Source of the DNA: a virus | Strand: one strand, 5' to 3' | Length of the DNA stretch: 64,000 bases | Virus record (IMG/VR): IMGVR_UViG_3300042561_002062 | Span: 21,525-85,524 of that record | Shown here: positions 49,266 through 56,656 of the stretch, in pieces | Layout of the letters: the number at the start of each line of letters is the position of its first letter | How positions within the stretch are numbered: the stretch's first letter is position 1 | Notes under the pieces: generated by a model | Told to the model about the DNA's origin: nothing | The model's input: only the letters and a program-made list of their open reading frames with translations | The model's database searches: none | Program-made: the position numbers and the translations under genes

Positions 49266-50063
49266 TTATATTTTTTCAATGAACCAAGTAGGACAGCATC
49301 CAGAATCACAAACATTTACCTTCATATTCTTTTCCCTGAAAAAATTGGTGACCGCTGATTTTACACCGAAAGCCACATCTCTATCAACAAAATCATGACC
49401 AGCCATCATACCACCTGGTTTGAGTTTTGGCCACCAATTTTCTAGTTCTTGAAGAACAAACTCATACGTGTGGTTCGAATCAAGATATATGAAATCAAAC
49501 AACTCATCCTTAAAAAAAGTATGAGATACTTGAGAAAGTCCTCTCATCAGGGTAAACCTACCCTCGTGCTCACTCTGTAGAGCTGAAAGAGTTTCATTTA
49601 AATATATTAAGTGCTGATGGTCTTGTACATTACCCCCTTCTGGATATCCTGTTTCAAAGTGTCTCCAGGCATCTAATACAACAAGATGTAAATTCGAATT
49701 ATCTAAAATAAATTTGGAAAATCTACCTTGCTGTACACCTATTTCTATACCCAAACCATTGAGATTCAGTCTTTTTATAAACTCTTCACGAGAGATATAC
49801 ATCAAATCTATCTTGGTGTTTAAATCTTCTAAATCATGAGGCAGTTCACAAATTAATCCTTCAGGTAGTTCCAAAAGATGGATTTGATTTTCGTAGTTTA
49901 TCTCTAGTTTCAATTTCTTTATACCACCCGGACTCGGATCCGTGAATAAGTCGTTACTAACAGTGATATTAAGCGTATCAGAACTCGTTAGTAGATTCTC
50001 CAAAATAGATTTAACATCTAGAGTATCATAAAAAGCAGAAATGATACTAAGTTTATTTGTCAT
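49266..50063 (-). CDS. Class I SAM-dependent methyltransferase
   Basis: A 265-residue protein. GLGIEIGVQQGRFSKFIL (about 105-122) is motif I, LHLVVLDAWRHFETGYPEGG follows the ribose-binding Asp, and LFDFIYLDSNHTYEFVLQEL is the region around motif IV; GGMMAGHDFVDRDVAFGVKS continues it. The match is to Methyltransf_24-type enzymes. The first 95 residues are an unassigned beta domain. The C-terminal MKVNVCDSGCCPTWF carries three Cys that could bind metal or be structural. It lies in a glycan cassette, so O-methylation of a sugar is plausible. Confidence 0.75.
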   Translation of the reverse strand: MTNKLSIISAFYDTLDVKSILENLLTSSDTLNITVSNDLFTDPSPGGIKKLKLEINYENQIHLLELPEGLICELPHDLEDLNTKIDLMYISREEFIKRLNLNGLGIEIGVQQGRFSKFILDNSNLHLVVLDAWRHFETGYPEGGNVQDHQHLIYLNETLSALQSEHEGRFTLMRGLSQVSHTFFKDELFDFIYLDSNHTYEFVLQELENWWPKLKPGGMMAGHDFVDRDVAFGVKSAVTNFFREKNMKVNVCDSGCCPTWFIEKI

Positions 50064-50104
50064 GAGGCTGATTTTTTTTTATTTTCATAGATTTATGCTG
50101 TTCA

Positions 50105-50794
50105 TCATTTGAACTTTATAAGTTGAGAGCCTCTGAATGTGGGTATATATGCGTTCCATTCGATATGTTCTGCGTAATTAGATAGAAAAAAATCAGTTGA
50201 TCTTCTTACTTCTGAGTGGTAATCATAATCATCTAAGATTACATATCCACAACGACCTATACATAATTTCAAATCATGTATTTTACATTCGTAGTCGTGA
50301 CACCCATCTATAGAAACTAAATCAAAAAAATCAGGAAGTTCTGTTTCTAGTTGAGAATCGAGATGTTGGATTTCCCACTTTGCCGAACCGGTATAGTATC
50401 TTGAAATATTATCGTTCGCTATTTGATTATTACCATAGGTTTCTAAATCCCAACCTAGCGCATATTCTAGATTAGAACTGGTTTGTATGGTAGGTAAAAA
50501 GCTAAATCCAAAACGAACACCTATTTCTAGGAACTTTTTAGGATTAATAACTTTCCCTAAAGCCCAATACCATTCGAAACAATTTCTTGACCACACATAG
50601 TCATAGCTATCATAACGAGTGAAAAATTCACTCGGTATCACATCGTGTATAGAGTGTGGTTTGTTTTGATATATTTGATAGAGAATCTCATCTTTTTGTG
50701 AATCGGCAGATTGTAAAAGATGTTTATCTGAGTATTCTCTTAAGATATCATCTAAATTTTCAGTTATGTCCATATTTTTTAATATTTTATACAT
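50105..50794 (-). CDS. SAM methyltransferase-like protein
   Basis: A 229-residue protein. KKFLEIGVRFGFSFLPTI (motif I) with NLEYALGWDLETYGN and LPDFFDLVSIDGCHDYECKI match the motif I, acidic and motif IV strands of class I methyltransferases. CGYVILDDYDYHSEVRRSTD is the end of the core. The N-terminal part is a helical leader (MDITENLDDILREYSDKHLL). It is the first gene of the leftward glycan cassette. Confidence 0.68.
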   Translation of the reverse strand: MYKILKNMDITENLDDILREYSDKHLLQSADSQKDEILYQIYQNKPHSIHDVIPSEFFTRYDSYDYVWSRNCFEWYWALGKVINPKKFLEIGVRFGFSFLPTIQTSSNLEYALGWDLETYGNNQIANDNISRYYTGSAKWEIQHLDSQLETELPDFFDLVSIDGCHDYECKIHDLKLCIGRCGYVILDDYDYHSEVRRSTDFFLSNYAEHIEWNAYIPTFRGSQLIKFK

Positions 50795-50853
50795 TTATCG
50801 ATTAAAGTTTTTTAAATATGAGGGATTTGAGCACTTTTTATAGACTTTTCTTC

Positions 50854-50861
50854 TATCTTTG
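50854..50861 (+). promoter_or_regulatory. Host-type promoter -7 box TATCTTTG
   Basis: TATCTTTG followed by C, 25 bases before the ATG at 50887. It is a good match to the Bacteroidota consensus and the only promoter motif seen before the heme-c-type lipoprotein gene. Confidence 0.6.
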
Positions 50862-50886
50862 CATAAAATAAATAAAAAAAATCTAT

Positions 50887-52266
50887 ATGAAACAAAAAAC
50901 TCTAATCATCATTTCACTGATTGTCTCGTTTGTATGTGTTTTTTCTTGTCAAAGAAATAATACGATTACACCGGTAGATTTCCCACAAAATCTAGGAATA
51001 GAAGGATTCAACTTTCCTGAAGATTCGATGAATATCTACGGATGGCTTGAAAATCGTGATACTATTGCGATCACCGAACACGCTTGGGGTATTTGGGCGG
51101 GTCTAACACAACCTACCAATCAAACCTATCAAGGTCAAAAACTTTTAGTCTTTGAAACTTGGCACGGGGTTCAAGAACTAGCTGCTATGTCAGCACAAGG
51201 GCAGGTTGCTGATGAAACATCGGTGAAAACCTCAAGAACAGATCTTCAAGTTCCAAGACAATTCACACACGCCGCTCTTCTTACGTCTGCCTCTGGAGTA
51301 GATACAAACTTTCAAGTTTTAGAAACTGTTTGCTACGATCCATCAGCTAGTAAGTTTGTAACCCAAAATAAACTTTTCAATCAATCTACTCTTCAGAGTT
51401 TCACGGTCGAAAATGGTTTTGGTAGTATTCCGGATTTTCCTAATTCAGCTATTACCCTAAAACCTACCTACTACGCCGGGGTTCCAGGAAAAGGTGGTCT
51501 TATTCGTGTTCCTGTTTGGCAAGAACCATCACCAGCTAAAGCTTACAGATACAACCAATGGCAGTCTTGGGTTTATGTAGATCCCTCAAACTCACAAAAA
51601 TCAAGAAACATAGTTCCTGTAACTAGTGATACCGCAACACCCGAGCAAATCACACAAGCTACTTGCAATCTCTCTGATTTTATTCATCACAAAATAGACA
51701 GAGAGGCTGCAGATTATCTTAACTCACACCAAGATGTTGGAACCACACCATCTAGACAATTTGTTGAAGGTGATTATATTCTCTTGGTGGCGATGCACGT
51801 AACAACGAAAGAGTTTAAGAATTGGACTTGGCAAACTTATTTCTGGGCACCAGATCCATCAAATCCCCCAAAACCTAGTTCTAAATTTGAAGCTAGTTTG
51901 AAACCATCCTCGCTTCGTGGAGCAGCCGCTCACTACGCAGTATCCACCGCCTATGCTATGGTCTGGCCTAATCAACCAGTTACAGGTGGTTCAGATAAGG
52001 GTTGTGTGCCAATCATTTCGTATAACCCATATCTCGAAGGTGGATTTGGGCCAAAAGTATTTAAACAAGCTAATAAATTTCGTCCGGATTTTGTTTATGG
52101 TATGCAAACCAACTGTATGTCCTGCCACGCACTGTCTACTCTAAGTGGTAAAAACGGATATACTACTAATCAGTATATTGATATGATGGATAGCAGTCTA
52201 TTTTTATCGGATGTAAAACTAGATTTTGCCTGGTCTATTCAAGGTAATATCAACACAGATAAGTAA
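50887..52266 (+). CDS. Lipoprotein with a heme c binding motif
   Basis: A 459-residue protein. MKQKTLIIISLIVSFVCVFS and Cys21 form a lipoprotein-type signal (lipobox VFSC). The extracytoplasmic part is beta-rich and Trp-rich (AWGIWAGLTQPTN, WQSWVYVDPSN, WTWQTYFWAPDPS). Near the C terminus is one heme c site, NCMSCHALST (CMSCH at 410-414, codons from 52114). Such a large single-heme lipoprotein resembles Bacteroidota cytochrome c-like proteins of unknown role. It is not a known phage family that I can name. Cytochrome maturation would need host enzymes. It is convergent with the nitroreductase gene, sharing a long perfect hairpin. Confidence 0.8.
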   Translation: MKQKTLIIISLIVSFVCVFSCQRNNTITPVDFPQNLGIEGFNFPEDSMNIYGWLENRDTIAITEHAWGIWAGLTQPTNQTYQGQKLLVFETWHGVQELAAMSAQGQVADETSVKTSRTDLQVPRQFTHAALLTSASGVDTNFQVLETVCYDPSASKFVTQNKLFNQSTLQSFTVENGFGSIPDFPNSAITLKPTYYAGVPGKGGLIRVPVWQEPSPAKAYRYNQWQSWVYVDPSNSQKSRNIVPVTSDTATPEQITQATCNLSDFIHHKIDREAADYLNSHQDVGTTPSRQFVEGDYILLVAMHVTTKEFKNWTWQTYFWAPDPSNPPKPSSKFEASLKPSSLRGAAAHYAVSTAYAMVWPNQPVTGGSDKGCVPIISYNPYLEGGFGPKVFKQANKFRPDFVYGMQTNCMSCHALSTLSGKNGYTTNQYIDMMDSSLFLSDVKLDFAWSIQGNINTDK

Positions 52267-52278
52267 AAAAAATTACAG

Positions 52279-52321
52279 GCATAAAAAAAACCACAACTTT
52301 TGGTTGTGGTTTTTTTTATGC
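52279..52321. terminator. Perfect bidirectional terminator hairpin
   Basis: A 19-bp perfect inverted repeat (52279-52297 and 52303-52321) around a 5-base loop, with GC-rich core CCACAAC/GTTGTGG and A8/T8 tracts. It separates the convergent heme-c-type and nitroreductase genes. Confidence 0.88.
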
Positions 52322-52334
52322 TCTGAGTTTGAGA

Positions 52335-52964
52335 TTAGATAGTCACGAAAAGTTCTTCTTGTGGAAATCTAAACTTAGGGACCGATACAAGATAATCTTC
52401 TTCGGGTTTTCTATATCCTAGAGCCAAAATACAACTAGAAGTTAGATTTCTTGAAGATAGATCAAGTGCTTGGTCAACCATTTGTGGGTTGAATCCTTCC
52501 ATTGGTGTAGAATCAACACCCATTTGAGATGAAGCTACTAAACCGAATCCAAGAGCGATATAGCACTGACGATGAGCCCAATTAACACGAGCCTCTTTTG
52601 ACATACCATTAATAGCACCTGATACAGCCTGGCGATAGCCCGAGAGACTTTCAAGTTCTACCTCACGAAAAGAAGATAATGATCTAATGAAGTGATCAAC
52701 TGTATTATCATCGATATTCGTTTTAGCACAAAATACAAGAAGAGACGAGCAATCGGTAATCTGTGATTGACCATAACAACCTGGTAATAACTTTGACTTT
52801 GTTTCACTATCTTGAATATGAAGAATCTGGTAAGGTGTAAGACCATACGAACTTGGCGCAAGTCTTACGGCCTCTAAAATTTTATCAGTTGTTTCCCTGT
52901 CAATCTTTTGACCATTCATTTTTTTGGTGGCATATCTCCACCGTAGGCTTTCTAAAAGTTCCAT
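52335..52964 (-). CDS. NfsB/Frp-like NAD(P)H nitroreductase
   Basis: A 209-residue protein, length typical of the NfsB group (E. coli NfsB is 217). MELLESLRWRYATKKMNGQK with Arg and Lys of the FMN phosphate site, EAVRLAPSSYGLTPYQIL for the FMN isoalloxazine contact, and VASSQMGVDSTPMEGFNPQ plus ILALGYRKPEEDY at the C-terminal end are visible. It uses FMN to reduce nitro, quinone or flavin substrates. Its role in a phage is unclear; it could be a redox helper or gene carried from the host. It shares its terminator with the heme-c gene. Confidence 0.88.
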   Translation of the reverse strand: MELLESLRWRYATKKMNGQKIDRETTDKILEAVRLAPSSYGLTPYQILHIQDSETKSKLLPGCYGQSQITDCSSLLVFCAKTNIDDNTVDHFIRSLSSFREVELESLSGYRQAVSGAINGMSKEARVNWAHRQCYIALGFGLVASSQMGVDSTPMEGFNPQMVDQALDLSSRNLTSSCILALGYRKPEEDYLVSVPKFRFPQEELFVTI

Positions 52965-52984
52965 AATTTATATTTTTTTATTTT

Positions 52985-53155
52985 TTAGTTTTGAGGATTA
53001 CACTTGCAGTTTGGACCACAAGGTTGTTTTTTCATCGGAGCTTGTTCGATGATTTCTTCTCTTGATTTCTTAGAAGGAAATAGGGATAGAAACAGGAGAG
53101 ATACTCCGATTTTCAATTCTATCCAAAGGTTTTTGATTATATTTAGTAGTTTCAT
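52985..53155 (-). CDS. Small membrane protein with Cys-rich tail
   Basis: A 56-residue frame on the minus strand, MKLLNIIKNLWIELKIG then a hydrophobic stretch VSLLFLSLFP, a charged linker KKSREEIIEQAP and the Cys-rich end CGPNCKCNPQN. It shares its plan with the 41-residue protein at 47612-47737 (membrane segment, basic/charged linker, CG-x-x-C-x-C end). It is 20 bases upstream, in transcription order, of the nitroreductase gene and could be co-transcribed with it. It is opposite in strand to a longer but less convincing frame. Confidence 0.55.
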   Translation of the reverse strand: MKLLNIIKNLWIELKIGVSLLFLSLFPSKKSREEIIEQAPMKKQPCGPNCKCNPQN

Positions 53156-53193
53156 CAACATTATATACTATTTTCTCTATAAGGTTGAAAAAT

Positions 53194-53574
53194 ATGTGGG
53201 ACAAAGCGTTCGATCTTATTAAATGGTCTGTTGATCTTTTTCAAAGAGATCAAGTAGAAAAAACTCAAAAGTTAGATCATCTATCCAAAATAATCTTAGA
53301 AATATCCGAGGTTATATTCGACACATCTGAAAAACTCAAAAGAGATGAATATCCACATCAAAATTGTGGAGTTCTTACCATGCACTCACAAAATCTTTGT
53401 AAACTTTTGGAAGGTTCTGTCGATGAAAAAATTTTGGTTCAACTTAAAGAAGTTTTAGACCACGCCTCTCAAATAGAATTAATGTTTAGTAAAAGGGGTG
53501 AACCCGGTCTGATACATTCACTAGAAGAGATATCGGGAAAACTTAAAGCTTTATCTACTCTTATTAAATTGTAA
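53194..53574 (+). CDS. Unknown helical protein
   Basis: A 126-residue protein from the ATG at 53194 (MWDKAFDLIKWSVDLFQRD), almost entirely helical, perhaps a four-helix bundle: LDHLSKIILEISEVIFDTSE, NLCKLLEGSVDEKILVQLKE, SLEEISGKLKALSTLIKL. No family recognised. The upstream in-frame TTG is less likely because it lies 9 bases before a clear ATG. Confidence 0.5.
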   Translation: MWDKAFDLIKWSVDLFQRDQVEKTQKLDHLSKIILEISEVIFDTSEKLKRDEYPHQNCGVLTMHSQNLCKLLEGSVDEKILVQLKEVLDHASQIELMFSKRGEPGLIHSLEEISGKLKALSTLIKL

Positions 53575-53615
53575 AGTTTTTTTTAGGAGGTAGTTGATCT
53601 TATTAGAAACTTCCG

Positions 53616-53623
53616 TATATTTG
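53616..53623 (+). promoter_or_regulatory. Host-type promoter with -33 TTG and -7 TATATTTG
   Basis: GTTG at 53593-53596, 19 bases, then TATATTTG followed by C, the best-spaced example in the window of the Bacteroidota promoter (TTG-N19-21-TAnnTTTG). The AAA+ ATPase ATG is 52 bases downstream. Confidence 0.68.
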
Positions 53624-53675
53624 CATAGATCTAGAAAAAATAAACTTTTTTTACAAATACTATACAACATCGACT

Positions 53676-54662
53676 ATGGATAATAATTATACTCTTCAAG
53701 AAGCCGAAACCATATTGGATTTTGGTTTTAGTGAACCAGTTTACTCACCACTTAACCCTAGAGTTTCTTGGGATAACACAGAGACCAAATCAAATTCTTT
53801 TTCTCAATGGGCTGTTACGACTGGTAACAAATTTTCTCCTACGACACCTACCACTGAATCACTTCCACCTGGTTTCTATGAACTAGGATACGATCCTTCA
53901 ATTGGTATTTATCTTGAGAAAAAAGTAGTCAACACTGATGAACTTTTTCAGCTACCAAGTGCCGAGCTAAGTGATATTATTGAAGATATCGAAAAGTTTT
54001 GGCAAAGATCAGAAGTATATAAAAGTTATGGTTTTCTTCACAAACGAGGCATTCTTCTTTACGGAGATCCCGGCGCAGGTAAAAGTGGAATCATTCAACT
54101 TTGCACTCGTTATCTGATTGAAAAAATGGGGGGTATCGTTATTAATATCTCAAAAGAAGAGCAAGTAGAAATGTATGATAAGATGCTAAGTTCATTTCGT
54201 GTTATTGAAAGAAATCGACCTCTTATTGTTATTTTCGAAGATATCGACGCGATTGCCGGTGAAGGTGGTTACTCGACCTCGATGATACTGAATATTTTAG
54301 ATGGTGTAAAACAAATAGATAATGTTGTTTATATCGCCACGACTAACTATCCAGAGAAATTAGAAGATCGTATCACCAATCGCCCATCACGATTTGATAG
54401 AAGGTATGAAATTTCAATGCCAGACGACGACGTGAGACGTAGCTATATAGTGAATAAGCTTACTGAAGAAGATCTCAAAGGAATTGATCTTGATAAATGG
54501 GTTAGAGAGACCAAAGGTCTCAGCCTAGCTCATATGAGAGAGCTTGTAGTTTCTGTAATCGCTATGGGAAATAGCTTTGAAGATACTCTAAATCGTCTCA
54601 ACGGTCTTAAGGTAAAGCCAAAGATTAAATCAAGATCAAAGAAAATCGGATTTTCCTCTTAA
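53676..54662 (+). CDS. AAA+ ATPase
   Basis: A 328-residue AAA+ protein. Residues 1-100 are a leader with LPPGFYELGYDPSIGIYLEK. Walker A is GDPGAGKS (130-137, in GILLYGDPGAGKS), Walker B IVIFEDID (184-191), sensor 1 IATTNYPE and the second-region Arg RPSRFDRRYEI for the Arg finger. The order resembles BCS1/FtsH-type ATPases with a short C-terminal lid. It could be a protein-unfolding or DNA-remodelling enzyme; no protease partner is adjacent. Strong host-type promoter upstream suggests early expression. Confidence 0.85.
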   Translation: MDNNYTLQEAETILDFGFSEPVYSPLNPRVSWDNTETKSNSFSQWAVTTGNKFSPTTPTTESLPPGFYELGYDPSIGIYLEKKVVNTDELFQLPSAELSDIIEDIEKFWQRSEVYKSYGFLHKRGILLYGDPGAGKSGIIQLCTRYLIEKMGGIVINISKEEQVEMYDKMLSSFRVIERNRPLIVIFEDIDAIAGEGGYSTSMILNILDGVKQIDNVVYIATTNYPEKLEDRITNRPSRFDRRYEISMPDDDVRRSYIVNKLTEEDLKGIDLDKWVRETKGLSLAHMRELVVSVIAMGNSFEDTLNRLNGLKVKPKIKSRSKKIGFSS

Positions 54663-54669
54663 AAAAAAA

Positions 54670-54858
54670 ATGAATAACTCTATGAAAAACTCTCTTAAAT
54701 CTACCTTTATCTTCGCTCTTTGTTTTTACTTTTGTTTAAGCTTCGTTCGTATGCAGTTCAATCCAATGGACTGGGGAAATCCAGCTAGACTTGTTTTCGT
54801 AATATCTTGCCTACTTTTTTGGTCTTCTAGAAAAGATACCAAAATCTCAGAATCTTGA
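54670..54858 (+). CDS. Small membrane protein
   Basis: A 62-residue protein, MNNSMKNSLKSTFIFAL at the start, two hydrophobic stretches (FIFALCFYFCLSFV and LVFVISCLLFWSS) and a charged end RKDTKISES. The second Met (MKNSLKS) is another possible start. It is 7 bases after the ATPase gene and so part of its transcript. No family recognised. Confidence 0.5.
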   Translation: MNNSMKNSLKSTFIFALCFYFCLSFVRMQFNPMDWGNPARLVFVISCLLFWSSRKDTKISES

Positions 54859-54865
54859 AATAATA

Positions 54866-54873
54866 TATATTTG
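54866..54873 (+). promoter_or_regulatory. Possible host-type -7 box TATATTTG
   Basis: TATATTTG followed by G, 20 bases before the ATG at 54894. The bases around it also look like the AT element (AATATATAT), so the assignment to either class is uncertain. Confidence 0.35.
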
Positions 54874-54893
54874 GACAAAATAAACCAAATAAC

Positions 54894-55184
54894 ATGAAAA
54901 AGATTAAAAGATTAGACTTTTCTAAACCTCTAAACGAAAGCGAGGACTATAGCTTGGATGTTACAAGAGAAAGGATTAAGACCATACTTACAAGAATGAT
55001 AGAGGATATCGGCCAAGTAGGTGAAAGTGCAGATATATTGAATAAATACACCGAAGAGCTTAGTGAGTGTTTTAATCTTTGCTCGAACAATAAGTGGAAA
55101 TCTCTTGAAAGAGACCTTACACGAATGTTCGATTCAGATGTAAGAGTTGGCCTAGCTCTTTTGGATACGATCAGGAAGCATTGA
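54894..55184 (+). CDS. Unknown helical protein with capsid-targeting-like start
   Basis: A 96-residue, mostly helical protein whose start MKKIKRLDFSKPLNESEDY resembles the leaders at 10-19 kb and 28 kb, with an LNE triplet at residues 13-15. The helical part has RIKTILTRMIEDIGQVGESA and FNLCSNNKWKSLERDLTRMF. It lies far from the main head-type block, suggesting the leader marks proteins scattered over the genome. Confidence 0.52.
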   Translation: MKKIKRLDFSKPLNESEDYSLDVTRERIKTILTRMIEDIGQVGESADILNKYTEELSECFNLCSNNKWKSLERDLTRMFDSDVRVGLALLDTIRKH

Positions 55185-55192
55185 AATTACAC

Positions 55193-55507
55193 TTAAGCTG
55201 AAGGTGTAGGAGTTCTGGTTGGTGTAGGTGTTATAGTTGGTGTAATTGACGATGTAATCGTTATAGTAGGTGTAACTGAAGGTGTTGGTGTAGTAGTAGC
55301 AGTTATTGAAGGTGTGGGTGTAGGTGTTGGTAAGCTTCCACCAGCGGCTGCTCCTGCAACTGGATTATTTCCAGGTGATACAGCTTCGAATAAGATATTA
55401 TTATGTTGTACCCATGCCCTTCTTCTAGCCTCATCTTCTGTTATAGATGAATTTTGTCTTTTAATTTGATCAATTAATCTTTCATAATTTTGTTTGTAAG
55501 GGTTCAT
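55193..55507 (-). CDS. Thr/Pro-rich small protein
   Basis: 104 residues from the ATG at 55507 (MNPYKQNYERLIDQIKRQ), preferred over an upstream in-frame start because the extra residues would overlap the terminator of the upstream gene. Residues 1-60 are charged and helical; from about 61 onward, low-complexity Thr/Pro/Ile/Ser repeats (TPTPTPSITATTTPTP and similar) run to the end. Such linkers or stalks occur in virion fibre or decoration proteins. The repeats contain many Thr that could be O-glycosylated, which would fit the glycosyltransferases around it. Function not established. Confidence 0.58.
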   Translation of the reverse strand: MNPYKQNYERLIDQIKRQNSSITEDEARRRAWVQHNNILFEAVSPGNNPVAGAAAGGSLPTPTPTPSITATTTPTPSVTPTITITSSITPTITPTPTRTPTPSA

Positions 55508-55524
55508 AAAATTTGTTTTTTTTT

Positions 55525-55535
55525 CTATATATAAA
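55525..55535 (-). promoter_or_regulatory. Putative late promoter element TTTATATATAG
   Basis: Minus-strand variant of the AT element, 17 bases before the ATG at 55507 of the Thr/Pro-rich gene and downstream of the terminator of the aaRS-like gene, so this gene probably has its own promoter. Confidence 0.45.
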
Positions 55536-55556
55536 TATTCATATGCAAAAAAAATA

Positions 55557-55586
55557 AAAAAGTGCTCCATTTCGGGAGCACTTTTT
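55557..55586 (-). terminator. Terminator of the aaRS-like gene
   Basis: A 12-bp hairpin (55557-55568 and 55575-55586; GC core AGTGCTCC/GGAGCACT) followed, on the minus strand, by a long T-rich tract (complement of the A-rich 55547-55560). It is 10 bases after the stop of the gene at 55596. Confidence 0.8.
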
Positions 55587-55595
55587 AGAATAAAT

Positions 55596-56444
55596 TTAAA
55601 CTAACTCAGTTTCTAAGCTTTTTTCAACTTTTGTTTCACCCATAAGATAGATGTAAGCTCTTGCTAATCTGGTCATGCCAATACCACCACCGAATCTTTG
55701 GAAGAAATTATGTGATAAAAATTCTTCCAACTCTTTTTCAACTCTTTCTCTTCCAAAAAGCTCAAAAAGTTTTTTGGCGTATCCACCCCCTTCGATAGTA
55801 TAGAACATCTCTCTCATTCTGTCAGGGTCTGAACTTCTTTCAGCAGATCCGATTGTTTCTTGACCATAGAGTATAACATCAACTTTATTGAATAGATCGT
55901 TTTGACCTGGTTGCATATTCCAAAAAGGATTGGTTCTCAATGGAAAATTTTGAAGAGATACACAAGAACTTTTTTCGTGCCACATTTTAGATTCATGTTC
56001 GTTTTCTAAAATTTTGGTATCATATTCACTACAAGCCTCTTCGTATTGAAGTTCATAAGGCTTTCCAAAACCAAGAGATTCTAAAAGTTCTTCTTCTAAT
56101 CGAAGTAGCTCTTTCATACCACCATGAGATTCAAATTCAAACATCGGAAAAATAAGATCGTGCCTACCCGGTATTGGATTTTTCTCTTCTCTGTAGGAAG
56201 TTGAAATGCAAAATACACCAGGCCATTCTGGATTTTGGAGTAGTTCGTATTCTAACCACATTTGACCGGTCTGCGGAAGAGGATAAATTTCACCACCGTA
56301 TTCAAAAGTTTTGATGGAATGTGGATTTTCACACGCGGCTAATATCGAAAGCCTGCTCTGAACAGGAACTTCGATGAATCCTTTTCCTAAAAAGAAACCT
56401 CTCATTTTTTGAACAAGTTCGTGATAAATTTTTGTGTTTTTCAT
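55596..56444 (-). CDS. Class II aminoacyl-tRNA synthetase-like protein (AsnRS/AsnA type, no anticodon domain)
   Basis: A 282-residue protein with only the catalytic core of a class II aaRS. Motif 2 is FCISTSYREEKNPIPGRHDL (78-97) leading into FPMFEFE, and motif 3 is FGGGIGMTRLARAYI near residue 258. QTGQMWLEYELLQ supplies the motif 1 side. No N-terminal OB anticodon-binding domain of AspRS/AsnRS is present. It resembles the archaeal-type asparagine synthetase related to AsnRS, or a similar paralogue that aminoacylates something other than tRNA, for example making amide bonds. Substrate unknown. The leader contains a second terminator-like hairpin (56485-56506). Confidence 0.78.
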   Translation of the reverse strand: MKNTKIYHELVQKMRGFFLGKGFIEVPVQSRLSILAACENPHSIKTFEYGGEIYPLPQTGQMWLEYELLQNPEWPGVFCISTSYREEKNPIPGRHDLIFPMFEFESHGGMKELLRLEEELLESLGFGKPYELQYEEACSEYDTKILENEHESKMWHEKSSCVSLQNFPLRTNPFWNMQPGQNDLFNKVDVILYGQETIGSAERSSDPDRMREMFYTIEGGGYAKKLFELFGRERVEKELEEFLSHNFFQRFGGGIGMTRLARAYIYLMGETKVEKSLETELV

Positions 56445-56478
56445 AAGTTTATTACTTTATTTTTTTTTTGGACCGGGC

Positions 56479-56506
56479 AAAAAAAAATCTTCCCGAAGGA
56501 AGATTT
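56479..56506 (-). terminator. Terminator-like hairpin with UUCG loop in the leader of the aaRS-like gene
   Basis: On the minus strand, AAATCTTCC, loop TTCG, GGAAGATTT (56485-56506), then nine T. It lies 35 bases before the ATG at 56444. It is either a terminator for antisense transcripts or an attenuator in this gene's leader. The 211-base intergenic region also contains AT elements for the rightward gene. Confidence 0.6.
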
Positions 56507-56656
56507 CCAAAAAGACCAGACTGTTATTTATTTTTGGCATTTCGATATATATACAAAATAATGTGTTATGTTTGAATATTTTTGAGAATATTTTTTATAT
56601 CTTAAATAACAAACTACACACTGAAAATTCGTATAATTTATAAAAAAAAAGATTAT

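Noticed and set aside
53004-53222. Rightward frame of 72 codons over the Cys-rich tail gene
   Set aside because: It overlaps the start of the 53194 gene and has no domain-like texture, while the opposite strand gives a coherent membrane protein with a Cys-rich tail.
55200-55330. Tandem short repeats as a possible origin or regulatory array
   Set aside because: They encode the Thr/Pro repeats of the 55193 protein in one frame.
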